From assembly GCF_039710355.1 (NCBI RefSeq), contig NZ_JBDKWZ010000021.1, forward strand, positions 1 through 64,000: a stretch of 64,000 bases of DNA, read 5' to 3'. Both the position numbers and the translations under genes were made by a program. Origin of the DNA: Rapidithrix thailandica (GTDB lineage: Bacteria; Bacteroidota; Bacteroidia; Cytophagales; Flammeovirgaceae). Below the pieces are notes generated by a model. The model made no database searches. It had not been told where the DNA came from and saw only the letters and a list, made by a program, of their open reading frames with translations. This document shows positions 27,920-35,930 of the stretch, piece by piece (the stretch's first letter is position 1; the number at the start of each line of letters is the position of its first letter).

Positions 27920-27985
27920 ATGAAAGAAGTAAAGGAAATAAGTCTTTCCGTAAGGCATTTAAATTTATTTTGTGAAGTGTTATGA
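27920..27985 (+). pseudogene. Decayed fifth copy of the immunity-like array
   Basis: The usual spacer leads into MKEVKEI, identical to copies 2-4, but the frame then departs and stops after 21 codons. The bases AAGTCTTTCCGTAAGGCA resemble the KSLRKT codons of the family, so an internal deletion has joined two parts of the gene start. The rest of the copy is not recognisable up to 28148, and that stretch holds nothing else I can name. Confidence 0.6.
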
Positions 27986-28148
27986 AATCTTCTTTTCTTG
28001 CTTACAGACTATATAAATAAAACGCTGAATGGGTCTAAGTATATAGGAGGAGATGATTCAATAATGGAGTGTTTCCCGGATTTATGAACAATTCGTACTC
28101 TGTTATTATCCAAAACACTAATTTCTAATCATAAAAAACTATCAGTCT

Positions 28149-28928
28149 ATGAAACATCTGATCACCACAATAATAGCCCTATGTATTACAACTATCGGAT
28201 TTGCACAGGGAGAATTGAAATTCTTAGAAACCTTTTTTAACCTTAACGTAATTGAGGAGAAGGAGAAAACAATTTATACTTTTGAAATTGAAAATCCAAG
28301 CAATGAACCGGTAAGTATCTATTCAACAAGCGTTTTTTGCCAATGCATTACCATAGACTTCCCGTTCATGAGTTTTGGTATAAAACCTGGATTTTGGTCT
28401 TCATTCAAAGTCATCTACGACAAGAAATGTCATGACCAATATGGTTTGAATCACCATGAAGGTGATATAAGAGATATTACTATTAGAACCAACGCAAAAA
28501 ATGCCCCGGACAAATTGGAAGTCCAGGGGTTTACCATTATACTGGAAACTTGGTCTAACAAAAAGGTACAGAAGAAACAAGACAACGGTTTACAAGGAAG
28601 ACAAGTCAAACAACAAGGAACCTTTAAGGTAGATGGAAACGAAATTGAAATTCGCTTATGGGACCAACGAAAGGTAGATGGTGATGTAGTTTCCTTAAAA
28701 TTTAACGGAGAGTGGGTAGTAAAGGATTATGCGTTGAGAAAACGGAAGAAGACCATCCTTTTAACATTTGACCCCGACCAAAAGAACGAATTGATTTTGT
28801 TTGCCAAATCGCTTGGCAAAGAGCCTCCCAACACAGCCGCTTTATCTATTAAGAATGGAAAAAAAGTGAGGCGAATGTCGCTACAAGCCGACTTGAATTA
28901 TTGCGGTTCGATCCGGTTTGTACAATAA
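28149..28928 (+). CDS. Secreted DUF1573-like protein
   Basis: This 259-aa protein has a signal peptide (LITTIIALCITTIGFAQG). Residues about 25-125 have the DUF1573 pattern: FEIENPSNEPVSIYSTS, then a CQC turn and GFWSSFKVIYD. The C-terminal part (about 155-259) resembles a small secreted domain seen alone in Bacteroidota, ending PPNTAALSI and a final beta strand. These are extracytoplasmic beta-sandwich domains without known catalysis. It lies at the meeting point of the two convergent immunity arrays, shares neither family, and has its own bidirectional terminator, so its link to the T6SS cargo is uncertain. Confidence 0.65.
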   Translation: MKHLITTIIALCITTIGFAQGELKFLETFFNLNVIEEKEKTIYTFEIENPSNEPVSIYSTSVFCQCITIDFPFMSFGIKPGFWSSFKVIYDKKCHDQYGLNHHEGDIRDITIRTNAKNAPDKLEVQGFTIILETWSNKKVQKKQDNGLQGRQVKQQGTFKVDGNEIEIRLWDQRKVDGDVVSLKFNGEWVVKDYALRKRKKTILLTFDPDQKNELILFAKSLGKEPPNTAALSIKNGKKVRRMSLQADLNYCGSIRFVQ

Positions 28929-28947
28929 TTTTGAGTAAAAATGAATA

Positions 28948-28990
28948 AGAGGTTCAGTGATTAGGTAAAAACTCAAATCACTGAACCTCT
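28948..28990. terminator. Bidirectional terminator between convergent genes
   Basis: AGAGGTTCAGTGATT and AATCACTGAACCTCT form a 15-base perfect stem with a 13-base loop. CAGTTTT follows on plus and TTATTCATTTTT on minus, serving the DUF1573-like gene and the minus-strand immunity array. Confidence 0.8.
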
Positions 28991-29046
28991 CAGTTTTATA
29001 GATTGGGAAGTTTGGCGCCCTCTGGCTTAATTTTTAAAAGTTTATT

Positions 29047-29649
29047 TTAAATTTCATTGTTTGTACCCTCTGGCTTGGAATACCAAACCGCCCCTCCTAT
29101 TTTCACTATAGACCTAAATTTACTCCTACGGGTTTCCTCAAAACCCAATTCTCTTTTTGCCGTTCTCAAAAAACGCTTTAATATCACTGACTTCGCTTCT
29201 TCATATCCTTCATTCGAATAAGCAATATCTGCTAATTCTAACTGTTTCCCGTTTTTAAATTTAAAAATAAAAGAAACCAAATATTCATCCTTGGGAACAA
29301 TAGCACTATATCTCCTTTCATAGTCATGACTGTAAAAACCTATAAAATCTGTTGTTGAATATTGCTTCTCTTTCTTTCCTGTTTTGATATAGACTATTTT
29401 GTTTTTGGTATCAAAGGTTATCTCCACTGTTTTTCTAAAAAAAGAAAAAGCTGTTGTCCCAATAAATAAAATAAAAACTACCATGGCAACAAGGCCATAA
29501 AGCTTGAAGTATGGAAATAAATAAATTGAGTACAATATAACAATTGGAGAAACAATTGGAATACAAAGCAAAAAAACAAGCCAATAGTTTAGTGTTATTA
29601 CATTATAAAATGTAAATTTTTTTAATGTTTGTTTTTTCTTAAGCTTCAT
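29047..29649 (-). CDS. PH-like immunity candidate, tandem copy 3 (last)
   Basis: The 200-aa protein has two membrane helices (about 20-40 and 45-70) and a cytoplasmic PH-like beta domain (KNKIVYIKTGKKEKQY, then IGFYSHDYERRYS) with a C-terminal helix ending GGAVWYSKPEG. It is the most divergent of three paralogues. Its ATG is preceded by a 33-base scar of the effector 3' end (29639-29671). Immunity against a membrane-inserting PAAR effector is inferred from location and duplication. Confidence 0.65.
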   Translation of the reverse strand: MKLKKKQTLKKFTFYNVITLNYWLVFLLCIPIVSPIVILYSIYLFPYFKLYGLVAMVVFILFIGTTAFSFFRKTVEITFDTKNKIVYIKTGKKEKQYSTTDFIGFYSHDYERRYSAIVPKDEYLVSFIFKFKNGKQLELADIAYSNEGYEEAKSVILKRFLRTAKRELGFEETRRSKFRSIVKIGGAVWYSKPEGTNNEI

Positions 29650-29671
29650 GGGCTATCATACTTATTCCTTC
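29639..29671 (-). other. Effector 3'-end scar before immunity copy 3
   Basis: On the minus strand this reads EGISMIAHEA and stop, overlapping the immunity ATG exactly as the true effector end (EGINVIAHEA, 31003-31035) does. Nothing of the effector remains further upstream. Confidence 0.7.
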
Positions 29672-29771
29672 TCTATTTTCTCTCAGAAATAAGACTTTCT
29701 TGATTTATTAAAAGACGTTTTCAGGCTAATCCAAACTAAGATAATTAGTCCTATCTTATTTTCTGAACCAA

Positions 29772-30332
29772 TCAACCCTTCGGCCTGGAATACCAGACGA
29801 ACCCCATCCATTGAAGCCACCTACGTTTACTCTTTCGAAGAGGTTGAAAGCCCAATTCTTGAATCGCCACTCTCAAAAACCTAGAAAGTTTTTTGTGTTT
29901 TTCTTCTTCAAATTCATTGGTAAACTTAAAATCTGTAATTTCTATTTTTTCACCATTTTGCAATTGAAACTGTATCGATATTATTGATTTATTGCGATTT
30001 AAATAATCGTGACTGTAAAAACCCTTTATATCCTCCATAGGACATTCTATTTCCCTTTTACCAGTATTTATATAGACCAATTTATTTTTTGTATCAAACT
30101 TTATGATGACTGTTTTTTTTAAAAATGAAAGGAAATAAAATATACTACCAAACATAAATAAAGTTGCTAAGGCCATTCCATACATTTTAAAAAGTGGATA
30201 CAAATAGACCACAGAAAATAGAAAAATTGGGGAAGCAATTGTAATAATTACTAATGCAACTACCCAATAGTCTAATGTAATTACGTCTTCAAAGATAAAT
30301 TCCTTTATTGTTTGTTTTTTCTTAAGCTTCAT
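29772..30332 (-). CDS. PH-like immunity candidate, tandem copy 2
   Basis: This 186-aa protein starts MKLKKKQTIKEFIFEDVITL and has two membrane helices (about 25-45 and 50-70). From about residue 72 the PH-like domain is nearly identical to that of copy 1 (FDTKNKLVYINTGKREIECP, then GFYSHDYLNRNKSI). The membrane region differs, so conservation changes abruptly inside the gene. It is preceded by a 33-base effector scar at 30322-30354. Confidence 0.66.
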   Translation of the reverse strand: MKLKKKQTIKEFIFEDVITLDYWVVALVIITIASPIFLFSVVYLYPLFKMYGMALATLFMFGSIFYFLSFLKKTVIIKFDTKNKLVYINTGKREIECPMEDIKGFYSHDYLNRNKSIISIQFQLQNGEKIEITDFKFTNEFEEEKHKKLSRFLRVAIQELGFQPLRKSKRRWLQWMGFVWYSRPKG

Positions 30333-30354
30333 GGGCTATCATACTTATTCCTTC
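30322..30354 (-). other. Effector 3'-end scar before immunity copy 2
   Basis: The same sequence as the scar before copy 3 encodes EGISMIAHEA and stop across the immunity start codon. The preceding codons do not continue an effector frame. Confidence 0.7.
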
Positions 30355-30455
30355 TCCATTGTGTCACCGAAATAAAACATTCTTGGTTTTATTAAAAGAC
30401 GTTTTCAGGCTAATCCAAAATGAGATAATTAGTCCTCTCTTATTTTCTGAGCCAA

Positions 30456-31013
30456 TCAACTCTTTGGCCTGGAATACCAGACCGCGCCCATCCATTGAAG
30501 CCACCTACGTTTACTCTTTCGAAGAGGCTGAAAGCCTAATTGTTGGAGCGCCACTCTTAAAAATTCACTCAGTTTTTTGTGTTTTTCTTCTTCAAATTCA
30601 TTGGTAAACTTAAAATCTGTAATTTCTATTTTTTTACCATTTTGCAATTGAAACTGTATAGATATTATTGATTTATTGCGATTTAAATAATCATGACTGT
30701 AAAAACCCTTTATATCCTCCATGGGACACTCTATTTCCCTTTTGCCAGTATTTATATAAACCAATTTATTTTTTGTATCAAACTTTATGATGACTGTTTT
30801 TTTTAAATACCGCAATACTTGAATCAAACCACCAAACGAAAATAAAAACAGGAAATATATTCCATACATTTTAAAAAATGGATATAAAAACTCGGTATAA
30901 AGAAATAAAGCTGGAACAAAGAATAAAAAGAACGAAAGATAATGTACAAACCTTATAGTAACTACATCTTCAAAGGCAAACTCCTTTAATGTTTGTTTTT
31001 TCTTAAGCTTCAT
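30456..31013 (-). CDS. PH-like immunity candidate, tandem copy 1 (coupled to effector end)
   Basis: This 185-aa protein (MKLKKKQTLKEFAFEDVVTI) has two membrane helices and a PH-like domain almost identical to copy 2. Its start overlaps the end of the orphan effector fragment by 11 bases. It is the first gene of the three-copy array and shows the original effector-immunity junction from which the scars before copies 2 and 3 derive. No catalytic motif is seen. Confidence 0.66.
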   Translation of the reverse strand: MKLKKKQTLKEFAFEDVVTIRFVHYLSFFLFFVPALFLYTEFLYPFFKMYGIYFLFLFSFGGLIQVLRYLKKTVIIKFDTKNKLVYINTGKREIECPMEDIKGFYSHDYLNRNKSIISIQFQLQNGKKIEITDFKFTNEFEEEKHKKLSEFLRVALQQLGFQPLRKSKRRWLQWMGAVWYSRPKS

Positions 31014-31527
31014 GGGCTATCACATTTATTCCTTCATTATTAATATCTTCCATCACCACATTTACTAATTCTTTCCGAGTTTCTTCTGAAAAATAAGTGG
31101 TAATAAACGGAAAGAAAAAAGCGATAAGCCCGCCTCCTTTTACACCTAGTCCCCCAATTTTTTTAATATTTTGCATAATAACAGCTTTGGTTGTTGTATC
31201 GGGCAAAACCTCTTGCAAATATTTGGGTCGTACTGTTCCTGTTCCATCTTTAGACGCTTGAACCATTGCAGAAGGATATTTATTATTTCTAATATTTTCC
31301 TTAATTTGCTTCCCTACTTCTGTCTGCCAGATCTCTCTGGGGTTAATCCCCTTCAGTTTGTTTACATCATTAGCTAATTCTTTCCCTATCTTTATTTCAG
31401 AAATAATTCCGTTTATCTCCCGGAGATATGCCTTTCCATCAAATAAAATAGTAAGTTTTCCTTGCTCATTTTTAGCAAACGATCCAGTCTTACCGTCAAT
31501 TTCAAAAATATCCGAACCTGCCGACAA
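31003..31527 (-). CDS. Orphan C-terminal piece of a T6SS effector
   Basis: The 174-aa frame opens with a TTG directly after an in-frame TAG, without a visible ribosome site. Its end (ITTYFSEETRKELVNVVMED) aligns with the end of the upstream PAAR-like effector (LATWFSEETRRDFAEVAVQD). It lacks any PAAR region. A strong terminator (31555-31607) separates it from that effector. It is best read as a displaced effector C-terminus that still carries its immunity gene behind it. It may no longer be expressed, or may act as a donor for recombination. Confidence 0.6.
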   Translation of the reverse strand: MSAGSDIFEIDGKTGSFAKNEQGKLTILFDGKAYLREINGIISEIKIGKELANDVNKLKGINPREIWQTEVGKQIKENIRNNKYPSAMVQASKDGTGTVRPKYLQEVLPDTTTKAVIMQNIKKIGGLGVKGGGLIAFFFPFITTYFSEETRKELVNVVMEDINNEGINVIAHEA

Positions 31528-31554
31528 CTAACTTATACATATATAGTTTTAGAA

Positions 31555-31607
31555 AGGAAAAAACAAACAATTGGTCACTCTTTCTATAAAGAATGACCAA
31601 TTGTTTG
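31555..31607 (-). terminator. Strong terminator after the second PAAR-like effector
   Basis: CAAACAATTGGTCA (31564-31577) and its exact complement (31594-31607) form a 14-base stem, extended inwards by CTTT/AAAG pairing. On the minus strand TTTTTT follows. It would block read-through from the effector into the orphan piece and immunity array. Confidence 0.8.
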
Positions 31608-31696
31608 AAAGCCTCAGTTTCTTCAAGGCCACTTGCTTTTCATACCAAGCAAATCTCTAATTTGAATTGTTGTATATGTATTTTTCAAAGTTATCC

Positions 31697-32941
31697 TTAT
31701 AAAGGATTTTTAGTAACTACACTATTACCCTTTTCTGCCAGAGTAGCCATAGCTTTATTGATATCTTGCACAGCAACTTCCGCAAAATCCCTCCTTGTTT
31801 CCTCAGAAAACCAAGTAGCGAGTGATGGGGCAATAAAAAACAGAGCTCCTAAGCTTAGCTTGGCCCCTGTTTTCCCCATTCCTTTCCTAAAAGCTTCAGA
31901 AGTTACAGCTTTACCTTCTTGCACCATTGTGGGATTCATCCTTCTTGAATTGAATTGAGTCATTGCATCTTTTAGATGATTTATTTTACCTGCATTTAAA
32001 TCATCTAAAAGCGAATTTGCAAGTTCATTATTTTTTAATACTTGTCTACTCAGACCTGCTAGTTTCTTTAATTTTTGCTTCAGTACTAAATCCCCAACTG
32101 TCGCCTTTCCACTTTCCACAGCCTCAGCAAAATTTTGAAGATCACTGAGATCACTCAAATCTGAAGGTTTTTTAGGTGTTCCTCCATACCAATCAGATTT
32201 ATCTACTTCATTATTCAACGATTGGTAAACTGTATTTTCCTCTAATGATTCATCTGTCCGCATATACTCTCTCTGAAGATAGGTTGTGGTCCAAATAACA
32301 GCAAGCCCACTTGCATTACTCTTAACCAAACAATAAACCGCTTTTCCAGATCCATATTTTGCAGACAATCCAGCCCACCCACTCGGAAATAATAAACCCG
32401 CGATAAAAGAAACAGCAGTATTTACACCAAGCTCAATCCGGTTATTAATTTTGATTTTTTTTGCCGCTTCAGTGGCAAGACTTTCACTTAGAAAGGGCTT
32501 TAAAACACTCCCAGTATTACATCTTAACATTGACGATAAAGTAATTGCTTCATATCCATCAAATTTAACTGTAGAATGGGTAAGCATCCATTTACCCATA
32601 TCCATTGGGTTAGTACATTGATGAGTAATTACCTTTTTAAGGCTAATACCACCCACAATTACCATTAAAGCCAACCCTGCAAACACCCAACCTATTGGGG
32701 TACTAAAAATCAAAGCGGCAACAAAAATTCCAGCCCCAAATGATATCCATGAAGCAGCTTCCGTTATAGGAGATTTACAAGAAAAGGGTTCCTTAAGATT
32801 TTTATCTTGTATGGTCAACAAAGGTTCATTATTATGAAATGCAGATGTTTCACTTCGATTTGCAATCAATTTCTGAGGTGTGGGACTCATCTGAAAAGTA
32901 CAAACTACATAAGTGTGTTGTGGAATAAAAGGAGTACTCAT
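31697..32941 (-). CDS. Second PAAR-like (DUF4280-type) T6SS effector
   Basis: The protein is 414 aa. The PAAR-like first half starts TYVVCTFQMSPTPQKL. A hydrophobic hairpin follows at about 85-125 (FGAGIFVAALIFSTPIGWVF). The second half has WMLTHSTVKFDGYEAITLSS and a Cys, then two hydrophobic segments (about 190-250). The C-terminal helical domain ends in FSEETRRDFAEVAVQDINKA. It matches the layout of the plus-strand effector, but the C-termini differ. No immunity gene follows immediately: the next frames lie beyond a terminator and belong to an orphan piece with a similar end. Confidence 0.73.
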   Translation of the reverse strand: MSTPFIPQHTYVVCTFQMSPTPQKLIANRSETSAFHNNEPLLTIQDKNLKEPFSCKSPITEAASWISFGAGIFVAALIFSTPIGWVFAGLALMVIVGGISLKKVITHQCTNPMDMGKWMLTHSTVKFDGYEAITLSSMLRCNTGSVLKPFLSESLATEAAKKIKINNRIELGVNTAVSFIAGLLFPSGWAGLSAKYGSGKAVYCLVKSNASGLAVIWTTTYLQREYMRTDESLEENTVYQSLNNEVDKSDWYGGTPKKPSDLSDLSDLQNFAEAVESGKATVGDLVLKQKLKKLAGLSRQVLKNNELANSLLDDLNAGKINHLKDAMTQFNSRRMNPTMVQEGKAVTSEAFRKGMGKTGAKLSLGALFFIAPSLATWFSEETRRDFAEVAVQDINKAMATLAEKGNSVVTKNPL

Positions 32942-33305
32942 GATATTTACATATTATATAATCATAAATTTAATATGTGATTCAAAAATGGACTTTAATT
33001 TTTTTCATTAAAGATGTCATTCTTCTCACTTTTAATAATACTGCAACTTTCTAAGTTATTAATCTAATATGTAGTCTGAATTATGGGAAGGAACTGGTTA
33101 TTAATTTACTTTTATAAATGCTAATTTTTTATTAAAACCAAGTTTATTTACCAGTGTTTACTTTAATTCTATCAAATAGATACTGTCTAACATCTATCCA
33201 AAAAACATATTAATAAATAATGTGAATTATCTAAATTGAAATTATACACGATTAAATATAAAGACCATTGTATCTAGCAGTTTCAATGTGAGTTTTTCAC
33301 CTTAT
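32942..33305. other. AT-rich gene-free gap
   Basis: This 364-base gap lies between the second effector and the membrane protein gene. It is very AT-rich, with no open frame of note and no clear hairpin. It may hold the effector's promoter. Confidence 0.4.
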
Positions 33306-33881
33306 TTATCTTAAAAAATCAAACCAACCTGTGTTATCTGTAATTAGAGAAATAACAAAAATGATAAAGATTGGTATCATTAACGCACCGATTACAAATG
33401 GAGTTCGAATAAGAAATAATGCAAAATAATCAGAATTAATTATTTCTTTTTTAAAATTATTTTCTAGTATTTTTTTTAAATATCCTACTCTAACTAAGTG
33501 TTCTTTTCTACCTTCATTTTTATTACGATGTATAAAAATGAAGGTATTATTCAAACGAATAACATAGACCCCATAAATTTTTAAAATAAACAAGTAAATA
33601 TTATAACTTGAAATTTCATCTCTCAAAAAAACATTTCCACTATTTTCTATATTAATAATATTATCTCCCTTCAAATTTATTTTTAATTCTGTTTCCTTCT
33701 TTTCTGTATATACATAACTCAGCCCCCCCGCTAAACCCATGATACCCATTGCTATTCTTTTATATTGAATTAAATCAGTCAATACTAATACGATTGTTAC
33801 AATAGTCACAAAAATTGCCACAATGACTACTACTTTACTTGTTAATGAAGGAAAAACAATTTCTTTCTCTTCTTGCATCAT
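33306..33881 (-). CDS. Membrane protein between adaptor and effector
   Basis: I chose the ATG at 33881, which overlaps the adaptor stop (TTATGATG), over the longer frame starting at 33917. The 191-aa protein has two hydrophobic segments near the N-terminus (VVVIVAIFVTIVTIVLVLTD and a second near 45-55) and one at the C-terminus (FVIGALMIPIFIIFVISLI). A charged soluble middle (INLKGDNIINIENSGNVFL) lies between them. I recognise no family. Coupling to the adaptor paralogue suggests it belongs to the effector module; it has no counterpart in the plus-strand set. Confidence 0.62.
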   Translation of the reverse strand: MMQEEKEIVFPSLTSKVVVIVAIFVTIVTIVLVLTDLIQYKRIAMGIMGLAGGLSYVYTEKKETELKINLKGDNIINIENSGNVFLRDEISSYNIYLFILKIYGVYVIRLNNTFIFIHRNKNEGRKEHLVRVGYLKKILENNFKKEIINSDYFALFLIRTPFVIGALMIPIFIIFVISLITDNTGWFDFLR

Positions 33882-34837
33882 AATTCCACTTTTTTTAATT
33901 GAAATTGGGTGAGGCATTCATAGTTATTTTTAATCTTCTCACTGATAGCCGCATTTGCTTCTAACAGTAATCCTGTTTGAGCATCCACAGTATAATTGAT
34001 GCGATAGATATAATTAAACTCGGAGTAGGAATATTTGATCAATGGTTTATAGATTTCATCATACTGTTGCTTTAAGTATTCCTCAGATAAACTATCTCTT
34101 TGCAATGTCCCAATCAATTTTAAGACAATTGTAGAGGCAGTTTCTTTTATTTTCACTTTTTGGACTTTGGTATTTAATTTTTGATTGGGAAATAGTTGAG
34201 AAAACTGCTCAATTGTAAAATCTTCTAATTCTTCCCCTACATTTGCTTTGAGAAAAATATGATAAAACAAGTTTTTGTGAATAGCATTTTGAAATTTCTT
34301 TTCATCAGAAAATTCTTGATTGCCTGTTGTAATGATATCTTCCGCAGCTTTTGGGTTTTGCTCCTTTATTTTTTGGTAAAATTCAATTTCAGGCAATTTT
34401 TGATCTCTGAAATTTTGCCAGTCGGCATGCAAGTTTGGTAAATTTAAAATTCCAATGATTTCTCCTTTCTTGTTTTGAGTAAACTTTACATTATGCCGGA
34501 TAAATTCTAAAGGCTCCGTAATCTGAAAGGCATATTCCATAACCTGTGGGTCAATGGAACAAATATAATCCTCCAACTTTACATGAAAATATTTTACTTT
34601 TGAGAAAGCCGTAGAAAGCAGGTATTGCGTCTTAATTTCCAAAGAAAAAGTAATCTCATCCAGTACTTTTGTAATATTAATTTGGCTGCATCGATACCGC
34701 GCTACCTTCTCAAAGTTCAAACTGAGGTTCAATTGATCCTTTTCAGATAGCTTTTTTTCTTTATCTTTTTGGAATCTTGAGTAATAAAAATCCACATTAT
34801 CCTCTTCTGCTAAAAAACTAAATTTCTTTTTAGTCAT
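33878..34837 (-). CDS. Candidate T6SS effector adaptor/chaperone (paralogue 2)
   Basis: This 319-aa soluble protein has the same plan as the gene at 22532-23521: beta-rich half, helical insert (NLHADWQNFRDQKLPEIEFY), then NAIHKNLFYHIFLKANVG aligning with the other's ELRNTLYYSTLFFPLYNIHF. Identity is low but positions agree along the length. It heads the minus-strand effector module. Two such genes, each preceding a PAAR-like effector, argue for an effector-specific loading role (inferred). Confidence 0.68.
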   Translation of the reverse strand: MTKKKFSFLAEEDNVDFYYSRFQKDKEKKLSEKDQLNLSLNFEKVARYRCSQINITKVLDEITFSLEIKTQYLLSTAFSKVKYFHVKLEDYICSIDPQVMEYAFQITEPLEFIRHNVKFTQNKKGEIIGILNLPNLHADWQNFRDQKLPEIEFYQKIKEQNPKAAEDIITTGNQEFSDEKKFQNAIHKNLFYHIFLKANVGEELEDFTIEQFSQLFPNQKLNTKVQKVKIKETASTIVLKLIGTLQRDSLSEEYLKQQYDEIYKPLIKYSYSEFNYIYRINYTVDAQTGLLLEANAAISEKIKNNYECLTQFQLKKVEL

Positions 34838-35314
34838 AATTCCTTCTTATTTCTATCTTTTGTATGCAAAAAACTTTATTGGTAATTAATTAATATAAAT
34901 CACCCACCAGTGCAGATGATGCTATTAATCCTCACTTGTTTTAAAAAAATCGGGAAGCTTTACAGATAAAGACCAAATGACAATCATTTATTTGATATCA
35001 CATACTTCACTTCCAAAATATAAGATAACTATGAAGCCCAAGTTTGCTTTAAGCCATCTTTAGTAGGGTGAGAGTTGTATTGGGCTACCTTTCAGGCTAC
35101 CCCTACTCTTATGCGTATAAAAAATGCCCTCTTTTAGTTAATTATCTTTCCTCAAAGTTAGCAACACCTTCGAATTACCCAATTTTTAAACAAGTTTTTT
35201 TTTAACCTTATGTGGGTATAATAACTCTCCTTTTAATAGAAGAATGCTTTTTGAATACATGGTTTTTTAAAGCGTTTTTGGAAAGGACTTTCCCGGAAAA
35301 GTTAAGTAATAAAC
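34838..35314. other. Gene-free gap at the end of the T6SS island
   Basis: No coding region is supported. A GC-richer patch at about 35060-35115 contains the imperfectly paired AGTAGGG/CCCTACT and GGGCTACC/GGCTACCC, suggesting a small structured element, but I cannot name it. Confidence 0.35.
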
Positions 35315-35349
35315 AAGCCCTGTCAAATTGAAACGAATTGACAGAGCTT
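35315..35349 (-). terminator. Terminator of the DinB-family gene
   Basis: AAGCCCTGTCAAATTG pairs with AATTGACAGAGCTT with one G-T or mismatched position. On the minus strand TGTTTATTA follows the stem. It lies 32 bases past the stop codon. Confidence 0.6.
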
Positions 35350-35380
35350 GGTAGATATCTTTTGTTTCGTCTTTAGTTAT

Positions 35381-35875
35381 TTACAAACGCTCCCAAAAAT
35401 AAGGCGGTTCTATTCCCAAGGAACGCAAATATACATAGCCCTGCCCACGGTGGTGGATCTCATTATCGACAAAATAGAGGAGTAAGGAATACACTTTGCC
35501 TTCGTATTTACCGAAACAAACGGTCGTTTCATGAAAGCGCTCGAGGGATAGCTGTGGCCAATACGTATTTATTTTCTCTGTAGTTTGGTCCCATATTTCC
35601 AATAATTTTGCTTTGCTGTTTCCATGATCCATATCGTTTTTTAAATCCTCCCACTGATCGGTAACCAAGCCCTTAATTCCCTGGCTCGCAATGGACAGTA
35701 ACTCCACCGCCATCTCTGCAAACGGACGCATGCCGCCTATGGAGTAAGTAAAGAGCTTTTCTTCGGGAAACGCTTCTATCATTTTCCTAGTCAAATTTCT
35801 ATGCCCTTGCCAATGTTCCAACAATTCCGAAGGGCTGATCACTTGACTTACATTCGCTTGTGTTTCGGTTTTCAT
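35381..35875 (-). CDS. DinB-family protein
   Basis: This 164-aa four-helix protein has family features: an N-terminal helix with HWQGHRNLTRKMIEAFPEE, then FAEMAVELLSIA, and the C-terminal HHRGQGYVYLRSLGIEPPYF, whose His residues belong to the metal site. DinB/YfiT-type proteins bind a divalent metal; some act as thiol S-transferases, and most are uncharacterised. The gene stands alone, with a TAGCTTTG promoter element, a palindrome covering the upstream promoter region, and its own terminator. It may be stress-regulated. Confidence 0.8.
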   Translation of the reverse strand: MKTETQANVSQVISPSELLEHWQGHRNLTRKMIEAFPEEKLFTYSIGGMRPFAEMAVELLSIASQGIKGLVTDQWEDLKNDMDHGNSKAKLLEIWDQTTEKINTYWPQLSLERFHETTVCFGKYEGKVYSLLLYFVDNEIHHRGQGYVYLRSLGIEPPYFWERL

Positions 35876-35912
35876 AGTACAAAAAATTAAATTGATTTTT
35901 CATTGTATGAAA

Positions 35913-35920
35913 CAAAGCTA
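35913..35920 (-). promoter_or_regulatory. -7 box TAGCTTTG of the DinB-family gene
   Basis: It matches the Bacteroidota consensus TAnnTTTG exactly, about 37 bases before the start codon. No TTG is seen at the expected -33 position; the palindrome at 35931-35948 is there instead. Confidence 0.45.
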
Positions 35921-35930
35921 AATCCGGGAA

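Larger units (their letters stand above)
24724..27985 (+). repeat. Tandem array of about 800-base units (4 genes and a decayed fifth)
   Basis: Each unit holds one gene of about 670 bases, the terminator hairpin, and a spacer containing CACTCCGTTATTAC and AACACCCAGTGTTTTGTTGG just before the next ATG. Spacers are nearly identical between units while gene interiors differ. The repeat therefore persists at its edges and diversifies inside. Confidence 0.8.

Noticed and set aside
24724..27985. CRISPR-like array
   Set aside because: The repeats are about 800-base gene units with terminators, not short repeats with unique spacers.
33882..33917. Longer start for the membrane protein at 33917
   Set aside because: The ATG at 33881 overlaps the adaptor stop in the usual coupled manner; the extra residues lie inside the adaptor frame.
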